Shown: positions 9,293-19,864, counted from the first letter of the stretch. The stretch is DNA of 64,000 nucleotides from Tissierella sp. MB52-C2 (GCF_030931715.1 NZ_CP133261.1:3326643-3390642); one strand, 5' to 3'. Notes: generated by a model from the letters alone, not told the origin. Made by a program: numbers and translations.

Positions 9293-10135
9293 CTATCTCT
9301 GTAATAGTTGAAGCACCATTTGCGGCAGCTGATTTGCCTGGCTTAACATACTTGTACCTGCCTGTTGTAAAATATTTAACTTTGTAAATTCGCTCATTTC
9401 CTGTGCCATATCTAAATCCGCTATTCTAGACTTTGATGCAGTTAAATTTTCAGCTGTATTGTCTACATTTTTTATTGTATGCTCTAATCTATTCTGGATT
9501 GCACCAAGTTTTGAACGCATTTTAGATACCTGTTCTATAGCATCATTGTATTTTTCAATGGCTTTCTCGTAATCTTCTGATTTAGAATCTTCCTTTATGA
9601 TGTCTTCTATACCTAATGTATTAGGATCTACCTTTACAGTACTCATATCTACTTCAATAAATTGACTTTCATTAGCTCCTATTTGAAGTCGTAAATCCGT
9701 ATTTCCGCCTCCATCTAAATCACCTTTTAATAAGGATATTCCATTAAACTCAGTATCATTAGCTATCTTGTCAATTTGCTCTGTCAATTGTTTTATCTCG
9801 TTCGCTATGGCCTCTAAATCTCCATCCTCATAAATGCCATTTGCTCCTTGTACACTTAACTCTCTCATTCTTTGAATCATTTCATGTACTTCATTTAATG
9901 CTCCTTCTGCCGTTTGAATTAGAGATACTCCGTCTAAGGAGTTTCTTGAAGCTTGTCTTAGTCCTCTTATTTGTGCCTCCATTTTTTCTGATATGGCAAG
10001 GCCTGCTGCATCGTCTGATGCTCTGTTAATTCTCTTACCTGATGAAAGTCTTTCTAATGATTTTTGTAATCCTTCTGTATTGATATTTAGTAGTCTATGA
10101 GTATTTAATGCTGGTATATTATTATTAATTCTCAT
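9293..10135 (-). CDS. hag: Flagellin
   Basis: Structural protein of the flagellar filament. 280 aa, a short flagellin. Seen: N-terminal D0/D1 (MRINNNIPALNTHR, RLSSGKRINRASDDAAGLAI) and C-terminal D1/D0 (SRIADLDMAQEMSEFTK, ending SQANQLPQMVLQLLQR), with only about 60 residues of variable central domain. The ATG has AGAGGGGG upstream and overlaps the end of the preceding 66-aa gene by 11 bp. I see no sigma-D promoter immediately upstream, so it may be transcribed from the head of this operon. Confidence 0.98.
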   Translation of the reverse strand: MRINNNIPALNTHRLLNINTEGLQKSLERLSSGKRINRASDDAAGLAISEKMEAQIRGLRQASRNSLDGVSLIQTAEGALNEVHEMIQRMRELSVQGANGIYEDGDLEAIANEIKQLTEQIDKIANDTEFNGISLLKGDLDGGGNTDLRLQIGANESQFIEVDMSTVKVDPNTLGIEDIIKEDSKSEDYEKAIEKYNDAIEQVSKMRSKLGAIQNRLEHTIKNVDNTAENLTASKSRIADLDMAQEMSEFTKLNILQQAGTSMLSQANQLPQMVLQLLQR

Positions 10136-10325
10136 GGTTTTTATCCCCCTCTAGTTTATTTGTTTTTTCTATAAATGAAATTACCTCTCCTAATATCTGG
10201 AACATTTCTTTTGGTAACTTATCTACTTTTTCTTCTAATGATTCTTTTTCTAAAAGTTCTTCTCTTACCTCATCCTTAATATAAGCCTTTTCAATATATT
10301 TTCGTGATATTAATCTTGTCTTCAT
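10125..10325 (-). CDS. Small charged protein, coupled to flagellin
   Basis: 66 aa, rich in Glu and Lys, helical, with no membrane segment or recognised domain. Its ATG overlaps the stop of the upstream 777-aa gene (TAATG) and its end overlaps the flagellin start by 11 bp, so it is almost certainly translated and linked to flagellar assembly. No function assigned. Confidence 0.75.
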   Translation of the reverse strand: MKTRLISRKYIEKAYIKDEVREELLEKESLEEKVDKLPKEMFQILGEVISFIEKTNKLEGDKNHEN

Positions 10326-12658
10326 TATATCACCAATTTATATCCTAGGTTTTCTAGGGACTTCTCCAATATATTAATTCTATTGATTAAAGAATCTTCT
10401 TCTAAATTTATATATACTTCTTTGCCCTTTACATTAAAATCTATATTTATTAATCCTAAGTTTTCTGTTTCAAGGCTTATATAAAAACTCATATTATTCT
10501 TATCAATACCTTTTTCCCCATAGGGAACTATAATATTTAAGCTTTTATATTCGTTTCCAATTTCTATTGGTAACTGAAGTATTATATCTTTTTTAGATAT
10601 CTTTCTTTGGATACTTAAGTATTCATCCTTTAGTTCTCTTTTTTCATTAGAATCAAAAGACTTTTCTCCACTATTCAATAGACTTACTAGATCGTTATAC
10701 TCCTCTTTAAAACCATCATCACCATTTTTAATAGATTCTGATATCTTTTCTTGAAGTACTTTTATGTTTTCCTTAAATTCTTCATTATATTTAGAATTAT
10801 GAGGATCCTGTATATCCTTTAATATATTGGCAATTCCCTTATCTCCGTTTAAAAAGAGATTTATATCCTTAATCTCCTTTAAGGTCATGGGAATTTGATT
10901 TTTCATTATAATTGGTAAGATTTGTTCTTCATTTCCTTTAATATCTTTTATTTCCTTGAACATCTTATGGCTTTCTTTATATCTATTTATCTTTTTTTCT
11001 ATATAATTATTTAATTCTTTGATTTCCATATGTTCCAAGGTTTTTCCTTCTTTAATACTTTCCCTTATTATATTTGTAGTAAGGCTATTTTTTGCCCTTA
11101 TATATTCTTCAAATATTAACCCCTCACTTATTTTATCGACTGGGTTAATGGTTTCGCTACTTGTATTTATTTCCTTATGAACCATGTATAGGTTATTCAG
11201 GGTAATAGAGTTAAATCTTCTCTCTGCAAGAGATACTGTAGTAGGATTTAATTCTTCTCCTAGAGTATTAAATATATTAGATATATAAATCGTCTTATCT
11301 AGGGTCTTACCCTCTATATTTAGAGCTTTATCCATGTTTTCATTGATAACTTCCTTAATTGTTTTTATGGTAAAATCCTCTCCATTCTTTATTAAATGTA
11401 GAAGATCTTTATCTGTAATTCTTCCTAAGGTTTCCAATTCTTCCTTTATCTTATATATAAAGTCTTTAGTTAAAGGCTCTGATATTTCTTCAGATGAAGG
11501 TTCTCTTTTTAGTTCCTTCACAAGCTCATATATATCTTCTTCTAATATATTTACACCATTTGTATTTAAGTTTATAATTTCACCATGGTCTAATAATGTT
11601 ATTAACTCTTTCACAGCTTCCTTCATGTCTACGACCTTATTATACTTTTCATTGTCCATGGTCATGTTATTTACTATAAACTCCCTAAGAATATTTATGT
11701 TTTCCATATTATTTTCTATATTTAAATCTGCTAATATTTCTCTTAAACTATCTATTGATGTTTCCTGTGCTACTGTAAAGCCTTCAAAATTCTTAGCCTC
11801 AAAATTACCTTTTATTTCATTTGTAACATAGGAATTATTTAATTTATATAGAGTCTCTATATTAAACTCTTTATCTTCACATATTATTTTTACATATGTT
11901 TCTTCCTTTAAAGCTTTTAGGTTATATAGCTTCTTCATTACATCCATGGTCTTATCTATATTTTCCTTTGTAATAGGGAGCTTTTCTTTATGTAACACTA
12001 TTATAGTATCATATACATCTTTTCCCATTTTTTGTCCATAGATTTCTTTACTTATTTCCTCTGCTTCTTTATAAGTAAGATCCTTTTCTAGCCTTAAAAA
12101 TCTCTTAAAGGAAAAGGGAACCTTCTCATTTTTGATTTCCTCTAGAGCATCATTTATTTTCTGTAAATTTACATTTTCTAAATCAATTCCTCTATCTAAA
12201 AGTTTTACTATGGAATCTGCATCTATATCCTCTACTATATTGTTTAGATACTCCTTTGATTTAATATACGAATCTACATTGCTCTTTGTAATCCCTATGC
12301 CACTACTAAGAAGGAATTCTATCATCCTTATATTTTCTTCTGTATATTCTAGCCCTAATTCACTTAATATATCTGCTACTTTTCTTGTTTCTGATTCCTC
12401 TTTTATTACTTCTTCTTTTTCTTCTACCTTAGAGGAAACTATATTTTCTTTTTCAACTATTATATCTTCTCCTATATCTTTTGCTATTTCTTCATTTAGT
12501 CTCAAAGAATATTCTATAGTCTTATTATCTATAATCTTTTGAACCTTTATATCCTTACCATTCTTATCTACAAGTACCCCTTCTACATCATAGGGAAGAG
12601 TTGGTGTGTTATAGGCATTTATTATATTGTCCTTATTATTTATCTTCAAAATTTCCAT
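10325..12658 (-). CDS. Long helical protein with FliK-like C-terminus, flagellar operon
   Basis: About 777 aa, strongly acidic and helical over most of its length, with no signal peptide or membrane segment. The last 70-80 residues (from about MSFYISLETENLGLINIDF to the end) follow the pattern of the FliK hook-length control C-terminal domain: a beta-rich L-x-P/T-E-x-LG-x-I-x-V segment, then a helix with LEKSLENLGYKL. The position upstream of flagellin and fliS fits a flagellar role. The long N-terminal part could act as ruler or have another task. I start at the ATG at 12656-12658, with GGAAGG 8 nt upstream; an ATG six codons earlier lacks a ribosome site. It may belong to a clostridial family known only as a DUF; I cannot confirm which. 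Confidence 0.7.
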   Translation of the reverse strand: MEILKINNKDNIINAYNTPTLPYDVEGVLVDKNGKDIKVQKIIDNKTIEYSLRLNEEIAKDIGEDIIVEKENIVSSKVEEKEEVIKEESETRKVADILSELGLEYTEENIRMIEFLLSSGIGITKSNVDSYIKSKEYLNNIVEDIDADSIVKLLDRGIDLENVNLQKINDALEEIKNEKVPFSFKRFLRLEKDLTYKEAEEISKEIYGQKMGKDVYDTIIVLHKEKLPITKENIDKTMDVMKKLYNLKALKEETYVKIICEDKEFNIETLYKLNNSYVTNEIKGNFEAKNFEGFTVAQETSIDSLREILADLNIENNMENINILREFIVNNMTMDNEKYNKVVDMKEAVKELITLLDHGEIINLNTNGVNILEEDIYELVKELKREPSSEEISEPLTKDFIYKIKEELETLGRITDKDLLHLIKNGEDFTIKTIKEVINENMDKALNIEGKTLDKTIYISNIFNTLGEELNPTTVSLAERRFNSITLNNLYMVHKEINTSSETINPVDKISEGLIFEEYIRAKNSLTTNIIRESIKEGKTLEHMEIKELNNYIEKKINRYKESHKMFKEIKDIKGNEEQILPIIMKNQIPMTLKEIKDINLFLNGDKGIANILKDIQDPHNSKYNEEFKENIKVLQEKISESIKNGDDGFKEEYNDLVSLLNSGEKSFDSNEKRELKDEYLSIQRKISKKDIILQLPIEIGNEYKSLNIIVPYGEKGIDKNNMSFYISLETENLGLINIDFNVKGKEVYINLEEDSLINRINILEKSLENLGYKLVI

Positions 12659-12743
12659 GGTAATTTCCTTCCTCATTATAAATACTAGTTCACAATACTA
12701 AAATTTATTTAATGTTTTTAATTGTTATTTATCCTTACCCTAT

Positions 12744-12771
12744 CTATCGACAATTTTCAAAATTTCCTTGA
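12744..12771 (-). promoter_or_regulatory. Possible sigma-D promoter for the flagellin operon
   Basis: On the minus strand TCAAGGAA, 12 bp, GTCGATAG. This resembles the sigma-D/sigma-28 pattern TAAA-N15-GCCGATA, with mismatches in both boxes. It lies 86 bp before the first gene of the flagellin operon. Confidence 0.3.
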
Positions 12772-12836
12772 GGGACTTATTACTTATTTCTTAACTTATG
12801 CCGATAGTATATAATGAATTGATAGGGGGTGTTTTA

Positions 12837-13283
12837 GTGAATAGAATTAATAGAACCGGTATGGAAAATATTTCACCTATAGAAATTTCCCGTGCTGTAG
12901 ATAAAAAAGCTGTGAAAGATACTTTTAAATTAAAATTAAATGAATTAGAACAAGAGAAAATTAGAACTGAGCTAAAATCATTATATGATAAAATTGAAGA
13001 TCACTCCAATCGATTATCCAATAAGTTATTTATAGATGATTTAATTTCTTATAAAAAATTAGTTAAAGAATTTTTAAATATTACAGTAAACAACTCCCAT
13101 GTATTTTTTAAGGAAAACTCTCTTGATCGACGAGGTAGGCATAGAATTTATTCTTTAGTTAAGAAAGTGGATCAAGAATTAGATGAATTGACTCAGGAAT
13201 TTTTAGACTTAGAAAATAAAAGATTAAATATACTTAAAAGGCTAAATGATATACAGGGGATTCTAATGGATATAATAGCATAG
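12837..13283 (+). CDS. YaaR family protein (DUF327)
   Basis: About 148 aa, helical, cytoplasmic. Matches the YaaR pattern of Firmicutes: a central segment LFIDDLISYKKLVKEFLNIT and then a helical tail with HRIYSLVKKVDQELDELTQEF. Function not established; the family often lies near motility or cell-cycle genes. Start taken as GTG at 12837 with AGGGGGT 7 nt upstream. Transcribed away from the flagellin operon, sharing the 178-bp spacer. Confidence 0.8.
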   Translation: MNRINRTGMENISPIEISRAVDKKAVKDTFKLKLNELEQEKIRTELKSLYDKIEDHSNRLSNKLFIDDLISYKKLVKEFLNITVNNSHVFFKENSLDRRGRHRIYSLVKKVDQELDELTQEFLDLENKRLNILKRLNDIQGILMDIIA

Positions 13284-13339
13284 AATAATGGAATATTTTT
13301 TATATAGATGGGCATATTCTTTCATAGGGAGTGATTATT

Positions 13340-13624
13340 ATGGAAGATATGTTAAAGAAAATATTTTTAGCAGGTATTGGCACCTTAGCTTTGACTTATG
13401 AAAAATCTAATGAAATGGTACAGAACTTAGTGCAAAAAGGTAAAATCACTGTAGAACAAGGCAAGGAATTAAATGAAGAATTAAAAAGAGTTATAAATAA
13501 TAAGGACAACACTAAGGATAATAAAGAAGATTTAAAGGAAATCCTAAAGGATTTAAATCTTGCTACTAAAGAGGATCTTGCTAATCTAGAGCTAAGGATT
13601 AGAAACATTGAAAAAAATCAATAG
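13340..13624 (+). CDS. Phasin-like / PHA-regulator-like helical protein
   Basis: 94 aa. An N-terminal hydrophobic stretch (KKIFLAGIGTLALTYEK) is followed by a long amphipathic helix and a coiled-coil end, the pattern of the short phasin/PhaI-like proteins of Firmicutes. It is often found next to an ABC1 kinase gene, as here (gap 44 bp). No poly-hydroxyalkanoate genes are visible, so the name indicates shape more than function. ATG at 13340 chosen, with AGGGAG upstream; a GTG three codons earlier lies in the ribosome site. Confidence 0.7.
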   Translation: MEDMLKKIFLAGIGTLALTYEKSNEMVQNLVQKGKITVEQGKELNEELKRVINNKDNTKDNKEDLKEILKDLNLATKEDLANLELRIRNIEKNQ

Positions 13625-13668
13625 TTTGGAGGGAATTAATACCTTGATCTTTCAAGGTATTTTTCAAT

Positions 13669-15249
13669 ATGGAGAATAATTATACTAGATTAAGATTTAA
13701 AGAAATTATCTCGGTAGCCATTAAACATGGTTTAAGAAATGGAGTAGGAAATCCTTCAGATTTAAGGTTGGTTTTAGAAGAACTAGGCCCAACCTTTGTT
13801 AAAATTGGTCAAATATTGTCTACACGCTCTGATATATTTCCTAAAGAATATATATTAGAGTTAGAAAAGCTTCAGAATAATGTAAAACCTGAAGACTTTA
13901 ATATTATGAAAAAAATTATAGAAGAAAATCTTAGTGGAAATATCTCAGACATATTTTTAGACTTTCAGACTACACCTCTAGCCTCTGCCTCCTTAGCCGA
14001 GGTCTACTTAGCTAAGTTAAAAACAGGTGAGCAAATAGTGCTAAAAGTTCAACGTCCACTTGCAAAGGAAAAAATCTTAGCTGATATTCGTATCCTTAGA
14101 AAACTTAGTCCTTTTATTAAATTCACAACCAAAAATGAATTTTTTAATATTGACGAGGTTGTTGAAGAAATACAAGCTGCAACAGAAAAGGAACTAGATT
14201 TTTTAAATGAAAAAGAAAACATCAAGAAGTTTAATTTAAATAATAAGGATATAAAATATATTAAAGATATTAAAATATACGAAAAATATTGTACTTCCAC
14301 TATGATAGTTATGGAGTACATTAACGGTATAAAGATAGATGATACTTCCAGATTAGTGGAAGATGGATACGACACTAGGGAAGTGGCAAAAAAACTTACC
14401 TTTAATTATTTTAAACAAATCTTTGAAGATGGGTTCTTCCACGGAGATCCTCATCCAGGAAATATCTTAGTTCACAATAATAAAATTGGATTCATTGATT
14501 TTGGCTTAATGGGAAATTTGAATTTAGGACTTAAAAAGAAGTTTAACCTCTTTTTAGAAGGAGTGGCTACAAATAATGTGGATTTAATGACCAGTTCAAT
14601 TTTAAGTATTGGTATTAAGAAAGATGATATTGATATAAACAACCTTTATCAAGATATAACCCTGCTTTATAATACATATATAAATGAGTCTATGTACGAA
14701 TATGACTTAGCTCAAATTCTAGAAGAAGTCATCATTACTTGTAGAAAAAATAAAATATCCATGCCTAAAGATGTGATTTTCCTTGCAAAGGGCATATTAA
14801 CTTTACAAGGAGTTCTAGCTAAAATAGATAAGGATTTAAATATTATGGATATTGCTATCCCCTACTTTAAAAGTAAAATTATAGAGGAAAAATTAAAGGA
14901 TTTTGATATAAGTTTATTAGGTGGAAAAGTCTTATCTGTTGGTACTTCATTTTTAGATCTACCTTTGAAGCTTTTACAACTTATTGATAGAGGACTGGAA
15001 GGGAGATTAAAGTTAAATTTACAATTTAAAAATATAGATGAAAACTTTAATGAAATCAATAAAATGGTAAATAGAGTTATTTTCTCTGTCATGGTAGCAG
15101 GATTATTAGTAAGCTCTTCTCTAGTTATAAATGCCAACGCAGGACTAAAAGTATATGGTATATCTGCAATAGGCATTGTAGGCTATCTCGGTGCAGGATT
15201 GGCAGGGTTTTGGCTTCTGATATCTATATTAAAATCAGGAAAATTATAA
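13669..15249 (+). CDS. ABC1/UbiB-family atypical kinase (AarF)
   Basis: 526 aa. Seen: KxGQ-type motif within PTFVKIGQILSTRSDIFP (near residues 45-60), the alanine-rich nucleotide loop ASASLAEVYLA, catalytic HGDPHPGN and metal-binding DFG (FIDFGLMGN), and two membrane helices at the C-terminus (about residues 470-520). UbiB/AarF proteins support quinone and lipid metabolism; here no ubiquinone genes are present and the substrate is unknown. Probably cotranscribed with the phasin-like gene. Confidence 0.93.
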   Translation: MENNYTRLRFKEIISVAIKHGLRNGVGNPSDLRLVLEELGPTFVKIGQILSTRSDIFPKEYILELEKLQNNVKPEDFNIMKKIIEENLSGNISDIFLDFQTTPLASASLAEVYLAKLKTGEQIVLKVQRPLAKEKILADIRILRKLSPFIKFTTKNEFFNIDEVVEEIQAATEKELDFLNEKENIKKFNLNNKDIKYIKDIKIYEKYCTSTMIVMEYINGIKIDDTSRLVEDGYDTREVAKKLTFNYFKQIFEDGFFHGDPHPGNILVHNNKIGFIDFGLMGNLNLGLKKKFNLFLEGVATNNVDLMTSSILSIGIKKDDIDINNLYQDITLLYNTYINESMYEYDLAQILEEVIITCRKNKISMPKDVIFLAKGILTLQGVLAKIDKDLNIMDIAIPYFKSKIIEEKLKDFDISLLGGKVLSVGTSFLDLPLKLLQLIDRGLEGRLKLNLQFKNIDENFNEINKMVNRVIFSVMVAGLLVSSSLVINANAGLKVYGISAIGIVGYLGAGLAGFWLLISILKSGKL

Positions 15250-15251
15250 AC

Positions 15252-15283
15252 GAAATGTCTTTAGATTAATCTAAAGACATTTC
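15252..15283. terminator. Bidirectional terminator, perfect 32-nt palindrome
   Basis: Arms GAAATGTCTTTAGATT and its exact complement with no loop. It separates two convergent genes (ABC1 kinase on plus, racemase on minus). Confidence 0.8.
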
Positions 15284-15303
15284 ATTTATAGGAGAGGATA
15301 AGA

Positions 15304-15996
15304 TTATGGAAGTAAACTATTTTTCCCAATTTCTACACATCTTTGAGCTAATATAAAAACAGGATCTATATATTCCTTTGGAGCACCTATCTCTTCTGCT
15401 AAAAGAGGTAGCTCCGTACATCCTAAGATCACTGATATATGTCTATCTTCAATATATTTATCTATAAGACTCTGAATCTCTATTGGTTCTACATTAAATT
15501 TTGATGATTTAACATCATATATCCAATTCATCAGAATTTTCTTATGAGTATCATCAGGATATATAATATCTAAATCAAATTCTTGAAATATGATTTTATA
15601 AATTTCAGATTTATAAGTCCCTTCTGTTGCAAGAAGTAGATATTTCTTATGGGTATAATTTTCTTTTAAATATTTTGCCGTCTCATATATCATATTCAAT
15701 ATCTTTACTTTAGTATATTTAGCTATTTCATCATAAAAATAATGAGCAGTATTACATGGCATGGCTATATAATCTGCCCCCATTATTTCTAGTTTCAAAA
15801 TAGATTTCACCATCTCCGTAATAGGATTTTCTCCTAGTCCTAAAATATATGCTGTCCTATCGGGTATTTCTACATTATTGTCAATAATAATATGTAAATG
15901 TTCTTGATCTTTAGTTGCAGGTGTAAGACTTATAATCTTATTAAATAAGTAGCAGGTGGCTGCTGGCCCCATACCTCCCATTATTCCAAGAATCAT
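15304..15996 (-). CDS. Aspartate/glutamate racemase family protein
   Basis: About 230 aa, cofactor-independent racemase fold. Seen: N-terminal GIMGGMGPAATCYLF, the first catalytic cysteine in AMPCNTAHYFYDEI and the second in VILGCTELPLL. This pattern is closest to aspartate racemases; substrate not provable. Start taken as the ATG at 15994-15996, with GGGGTGG upstream; a GTG three codons earlier lies inside the ribosome site. Single gene. Confidence 0.9.
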   Translation of the reverse strand: MILGIMGGMGPAATCYLFNKIISLTPATKDQEHLHIIIDNNVEIPDRTAYILGLGENPITEMVKSILKLEIMGADYIAMPCNTAHYFYDEIAKYTKVKILNMIYETAKYLKENYTHKKYLLLATEGTYKSEIYKIIFQEFDLDIIYPDDTHKKILMNWIYDVKSSKFNVEPIEIQSLIDKYIEDRHISVILGCTELPLLAEEIGAPKEYIDPVFILAQRCVEIGKNSLLP

Positions 15997-16005
15997 TTTT
16001 ACCAC

Positions 16006-16381
16006 CCCATAATTTTTTTATCTGTTTACCCATTTTTTATATAATAATATCTTTTTAATATTATATTTAAGAAATATTCAAAAAAACACCAAGACTATAA
16101 ATTTATAATCTTAGTGTTTTAATATTTATTTTCAACAATTAACTTTAATTCTCCAAATTCATAACACTATCTCAATTATAGTATAGATATAAAACCTATT
16201 AGAAGAAAGAAAACCACATTAATTATTATATTTTACAGTAGAAAAAGTATCTATAATTTAGAAAAGAGCTACTCTGACAATATTGTAAGATATAAATCTA
16301 GTTTGAAAGGCAAATCAATAGGATGATTCCCCTTATTTTTATATAGTATAACATAAGCTAATAAAGAAGGGGGAGAATACT
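16006..16381. other. Divergent intergenic region with an orphan minus-strand terminator
   Basis: No gene visible. A near-perfect hairpin at 16082-16120 (AAAACACCAAGACTATAAA and its complement) pairs better on the minus strand, where it is followed by six T. It lies 85 bp before the racemase start with no minus-strand gene upstream, so it could be a leader attenuator or the end of a short RNA starting near a TATAAT at 16175-16180. No T-box or known riboswitch core was recognised. The plus-strand ABC exporter gene begins behind AGGGGGAG. Confidence 0.45.
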
Positions 16382-17065
16382 TTGGAAATATTAAGAACTG
16401 AAAATCTTACAAAAACCTATGGAATAGGTGATATAAAGGTCACTGCATTGGATAATTTAAATTTGAGAATAAGCAAAGGACAATTTGTTTCAATAATTGG
16501 ATCAAGTGGATCAGGAAAATCTACACTCCTGCATATGTTAGGGGGAGTGGATCGCCCTACAAAAGGAAAAATATATATTGAAGGCACTGATATTTCATCA
16601 ATGGATGAAACTAATTTAGCCTTATTTCGCCGAAAAAAAGTAGGGTTAATCTATCAGTTTTACAATCTTATTCCAACATTAAATGTAGAAAAAAATATAT
16701 TATTACCTATGCTGTTAGATGGTGTAAAACCTAAAAAAGAACAGTTTGATGAGATTGTAAAAATGCTTGGTTTAAGCGAAAGGCTTAATCATCTACCAAA
16801 TCAGCTTTCAGGAGGTCAGCAACAAAGAGTTGCCATAGGACGATCATTAATTTATAAACCCTCCATTATTCTAGCAGATGAGCCTACTGGAAATCTTGAT
16901 AAAAGAAATTCGGAAGCTACTCTTGAAATGCTAAGGCTTTCAAATAAAGAGTATAATCAGACCATTATATTAATTACCCATGACGAAAAAATTGCATTAT
17001 CAGCAGATAGAGTGATTACAATTGATGATGGCAAAATTGTGTCAGATGAGGTGATTAAGCAATGA
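16382..17065 (+). CDS. ABC exporter ATP-binding protein (LolD/MacB type)
   Basis: 227 aa. Seen: Walker [11 protein letters not shown]-loop [16 protein letters not shown], signature [13 protein letters not shown], Walker [13 protein letters not shown] and the H-loop LITHDEK. This is the type paired with FtsX-domain permeases that export antimicrobial peptides, lipoproteins or other amphipathic compounds. The start is TTG at 16382 with AGGGGGAG 6 nt upstream. Its stop overlaps the permease start by 4 bp. Confidence 0.94.
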   Translation: MEILRTENLTKTYGIGDIKVTALDNLNLRISKGQFVSIIGSSGSGKSTLLHMLGGVDRPTKGKIYIEGTDISSMDETNLALFRRKKVGLIYQFYNLIPTLNVEKNILLPMLLDGVKPKKEQFDEIVKMLGLSERLNHLPNQLSGGQQQRVAIGRSLIYKPSIILADEPTGNLDKRNSEATLEMLRLSNKEYNQTIILITHDEKIALSADRVITIDDGKIVSDEVIKQ

Positions 17066-19692
17066 ATATTATGAGTGAATACACATATAACCATGTGAAA
17101 AAAAATAAAAGGCATACAGTTTCTATACTAATTGCTATTACAATTGCTTCTGCATTGCTATGTTCACTAAGTATATTTCTACATTCTATATGGGAAACAA
17201 AAGTAACTTCAACAATTGAAAAGACAGGTTATTGGCATGGAGAACTATGGCACTCTATATCTGGTGATAAATTAAAATATGTCACAGAAAATCCTGAAGT
17301 TGAAACCACCATGATTAAAGGAACTTGGATTACTGCTAAACTTTCCAATACAAAACGCCCATATCTATTAATGAGAGATGCAGATACAAATTTTTGGTTA
17401 GACATGAGCTTCAAAAACACTCTTACGAAAGGTAGGCTTCCTAAAGAATCTGGAGAAATTGTTATGGCAAAAGTATTCTTCTTGGATAATCCCTCGTATA
17501 AAATTGGTGATAAGTTAACTCTTCCCATAGGTAATCGTATGTTGGGCAGTGAACTAATTAAAACTCAATCTCACAAACAATCAGGTGAGACTTTTAAGAC
17601 AACAGGAACTAAGACATATACCATAGTTGGAGAGTTAGATGTTTCTAGTACTTCTGCCTACCCTGGATATATTGCCATGGGATACTTAGATACTTCACAA
17701 ATTCAACCTGAAGATGAACTTACGGTTTATATGCGTTTAGTGAAACCTGGTAAAATCTATGAAACATTACCGGAGATTGCGAAATCTACAGGATTGACTG
17801 AAGATGAATATGGACAGTATGGAGTTAGGTATAATACACATCTATTAAATTTATATGGGATTAGCGATAAACGTAATACAAATATTCAACTCATTATGGT
17901 GCTATTAATAGCAATAACAATGACTTTACTAGTTATGGGGGCATTTATTCTTATTATCTATAATGCATTTTCTTTATCCGCCAACAGCAGGATTAAGGAA
18001 CTAAGTATTCTAAAAAGTTTAGGAGCAACTCCGAGGCAAATTAGGTATTCTGTTCTCTATGAAGGACTTTTGCTCTGGATTATTCAATTACCAATTGGTA
18101 TCATGATAGGATATCTATTTAGTCATATGGTGTCTTCTAAAATTAATCAAATTCTTAGTGTTACAGAAGATTATAGGAATATATATGTTTCTTTCTCATG
18201 GGTAGTAGTTGTTTTTTCTATCATTATCTCATTGATTACCGTTTTAGTTTCAGCATATATTCCAGCAAAAAAAATTGCGAAAGTATCAGCTATTGCAGGG
18301 ATACGTCAAAATAGTACTAAAGTAAAATTAAAAAAACAAAACTCTCACTCAATAATCAAAAAAACATTTGGTATAGAAGGTGAAATAGCAAGCGCACAGT
18401 TTTCAGCTAGCAAAAGGACTTTACGTACGGCTATATTATCTCTTTCAATGTGTTTTATCTTAGTAGCAGGATATATTAACATTATGTCCATCTACAATTT
18501 AGCCAATTCTACTAATGAAATACCTAAACATGATATGAAGGTTAATCTAGATATTATTGATGAACCAAGTGATGAGATGATAAATGAAATTATTTCCCTA
18601 CCTGAAGTTAAAAATAGCGTCGTTAGAAGACAGGTACGCACTTCAACATATATCACATCAGAACAGGAATCAGATGTTTTTGCTGAATCTGGAGGGTTTG
18701 CTGAAGTAGGATTCCAATATAATGTATTAAGTGAAGAAGGAAAGCATAGAATTATAGTAAATTTAGTTGGATTAAGCGATAAATCATTTAAAAAGTATTG
18801 TGAAGAAATTGGTACTGATACCGGGGCATATTATCAAGATGGTGCGACAACAGGAATATTGTTAAATAGCACATATCATAAGCCAGATAATTCAAAGATT
18901 GTACAACAAATACCATTATTAAATATAAAAGAAGGCCATGAGCTAGTCTTATATGAAAAAGCAGAAAATTATATGAATACAAATTATAAATTTAATGTTC
19001 AAGTGGGCAATGTTACAGAGATTTCCCCCAGTGAACTAGGAATGCATAGATACAACTTAGCCTTTATAGTCCCTATGAAAGCCTATCAGCAAATAGTTAG
19101 TAGTTTTATGCCAGAGCGTATGCTTGAATACAGTGTTATGGCAATTGATTTGTTTGTCGGGGATGAAGCTAGTCCACGTGTGAAGGAAAAACTAACACAG
19201 ATTTGTAGTTCTTATCTTGGATCCGATGATTTTAGGATATGGACTCTATTGGAAGACAAGAATCATGAAGAACTGGTTCAAAAAGCCGTAGGTATTAGCG
19301 TTTTTGCTGTAGCCTTATTGATTGGGTTAATTGGTGTTTTTAACGCTTTTTCTACCATTTCGAATAATCTTAGACTACGCAGAAGAGAATTTGCTATGCT
19401 TCGATCAGTGGGACTAACACCAAAGGGATTAAATAAAATGTTGATGCTGGAAGGTTTGTTCTTCGCATTAACACCAATTATTGTTAGTATCCCAATAGTA
19501 TTATTTATTTGTTGGTTTATGTTAAGATTAACACCAATCACATGGTCTGAGTTTATATCTGTTTTTCCAGTTGGACCAATTTTAACATATGCTACACTTA
19601 TAATTGTATCTATATTCTTGTCCTATGCGATTTCTTCAACATCCGTTAAGAAAAGTAATGTAGTAGAAGCAATCAAAGATGAAATAGTATAA
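17062..19692 (+). CDS. ABC exporter permease with two FtsX domains
   Basis: 876 aa. Seen: an N-terminal membrane helix (about residues 20-40), a large extracytoplasmic domain, three helices (about 275-410) with the FtsX motif [20 protein letters not shown], a linker, another helix near 460, a second extracytoplasmic domain, and a final three-helix set with [19 protein letters not shown]. MacB-like mechanotransmission exporters have this build. Substrate unknown; no two-component system is adjacent, so it is not an obvious Bce-type resistance module. Confidence 0.93.
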   Translation: MNIMSEYTYNHVKKNKRHTVSILIAITIASALLCSLSIFLHSIWETKVTSTIEKTGYWHGELWHSISGDKLKYVTENPEVETTMIKGTWITAKLSNTKRPYLLMRDADTNFWLDMSFKNTLTKGRLPKESGEIVMAKVFFLDNPSYKIGDKLTLPIGNRMLGSELIKTQSHKQSGETFKTTGTKTYTIVGELDVSSTSAYPGYIAMGYLDTSQIQPEDELTVYMRLVKPGKIYETLPEIAKSTGLTEDEYGQYGVRYNTHLLNLYGISDKRNTNIQLIMVLLIAITMTLLVMGAFILIIYNAFSLSANSRIKELSILKSLGATPRQIRYSVLYEGLLLWIIQLPIGIMIGYLFSHMVSSKINQILSVTEDYRNIYVSFSWVVVVFSIIISLITVLVSAYIPAKKIAKVSAIAGIRQNSTKVKLKKQNSHSIIKKTFGIEGEIASAQFSASKRTLRTAILSLSMCFILVAGYINIMSIYNLANSTNEIPKHDMKVNLDIIDEPSDEMINEIISLPEVKNSVVRRQVRTSTYITSEQESDVFAESGGFAEVGFQYNVLSEEGKHRIIVNLVGLSDKSFKKYCEEIGTDTGAYYQDGATTGILLNSTYHKPDNSKIVQQIPLLNIKEGHELVLYEKAENYMNTNYKFNVQVGNVTEISPSELGMHRYNLAFIVPMKAYQQIVSSFMPERMLEYSVMAIDLFVGDEASPRVKEKLTQICSSYLGSDDFRIWTLLEDKNHEELVQKAVGISVFAVALLIGLIGVFNAFSTISNNLRLRRREFAMLRSVGLTPKGLNKMLMLEGLFFALTPIIVSIPIVLFICWFMLRLTPITWSEFISVFPVGPILTYATLIIVSIFLSYAISSTSVKKSNVVEAIKDEIV

Positions 19693-19710
19693 TACTTAGA
19701 TAAGTATAAT

Positions 19711-19745
19711 AAATAAGCTAGGTCATAACTGACCTAGCTTATTTG
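19711..19745 (+). terminator. Terminator after the ABC exporter operon
   Basis: 15-bp perfect stem AAATAAGCTAGGTCA with loop TAAC. Starts 18 bp after the permease stop. Confidence 0.75.
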
Positions 19746-19864
19746 CTCAAGAGTTTATACTAGAAACACCTCTATTATTTTCAAAATACCATCTCCCTTC
19801 TTCTATACTAACCGGTTAACTATATTCTCTCATTTATTATATAAAAATGATATAGAGAGAATAA

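Noticed and set aside
11334-12542. Antisense frames within the long flagellar-operon gene
   Set aside because: Open frames on the plus strand here mirror the codon bias of the real gene; they lack ribosome sites and domain similarity.
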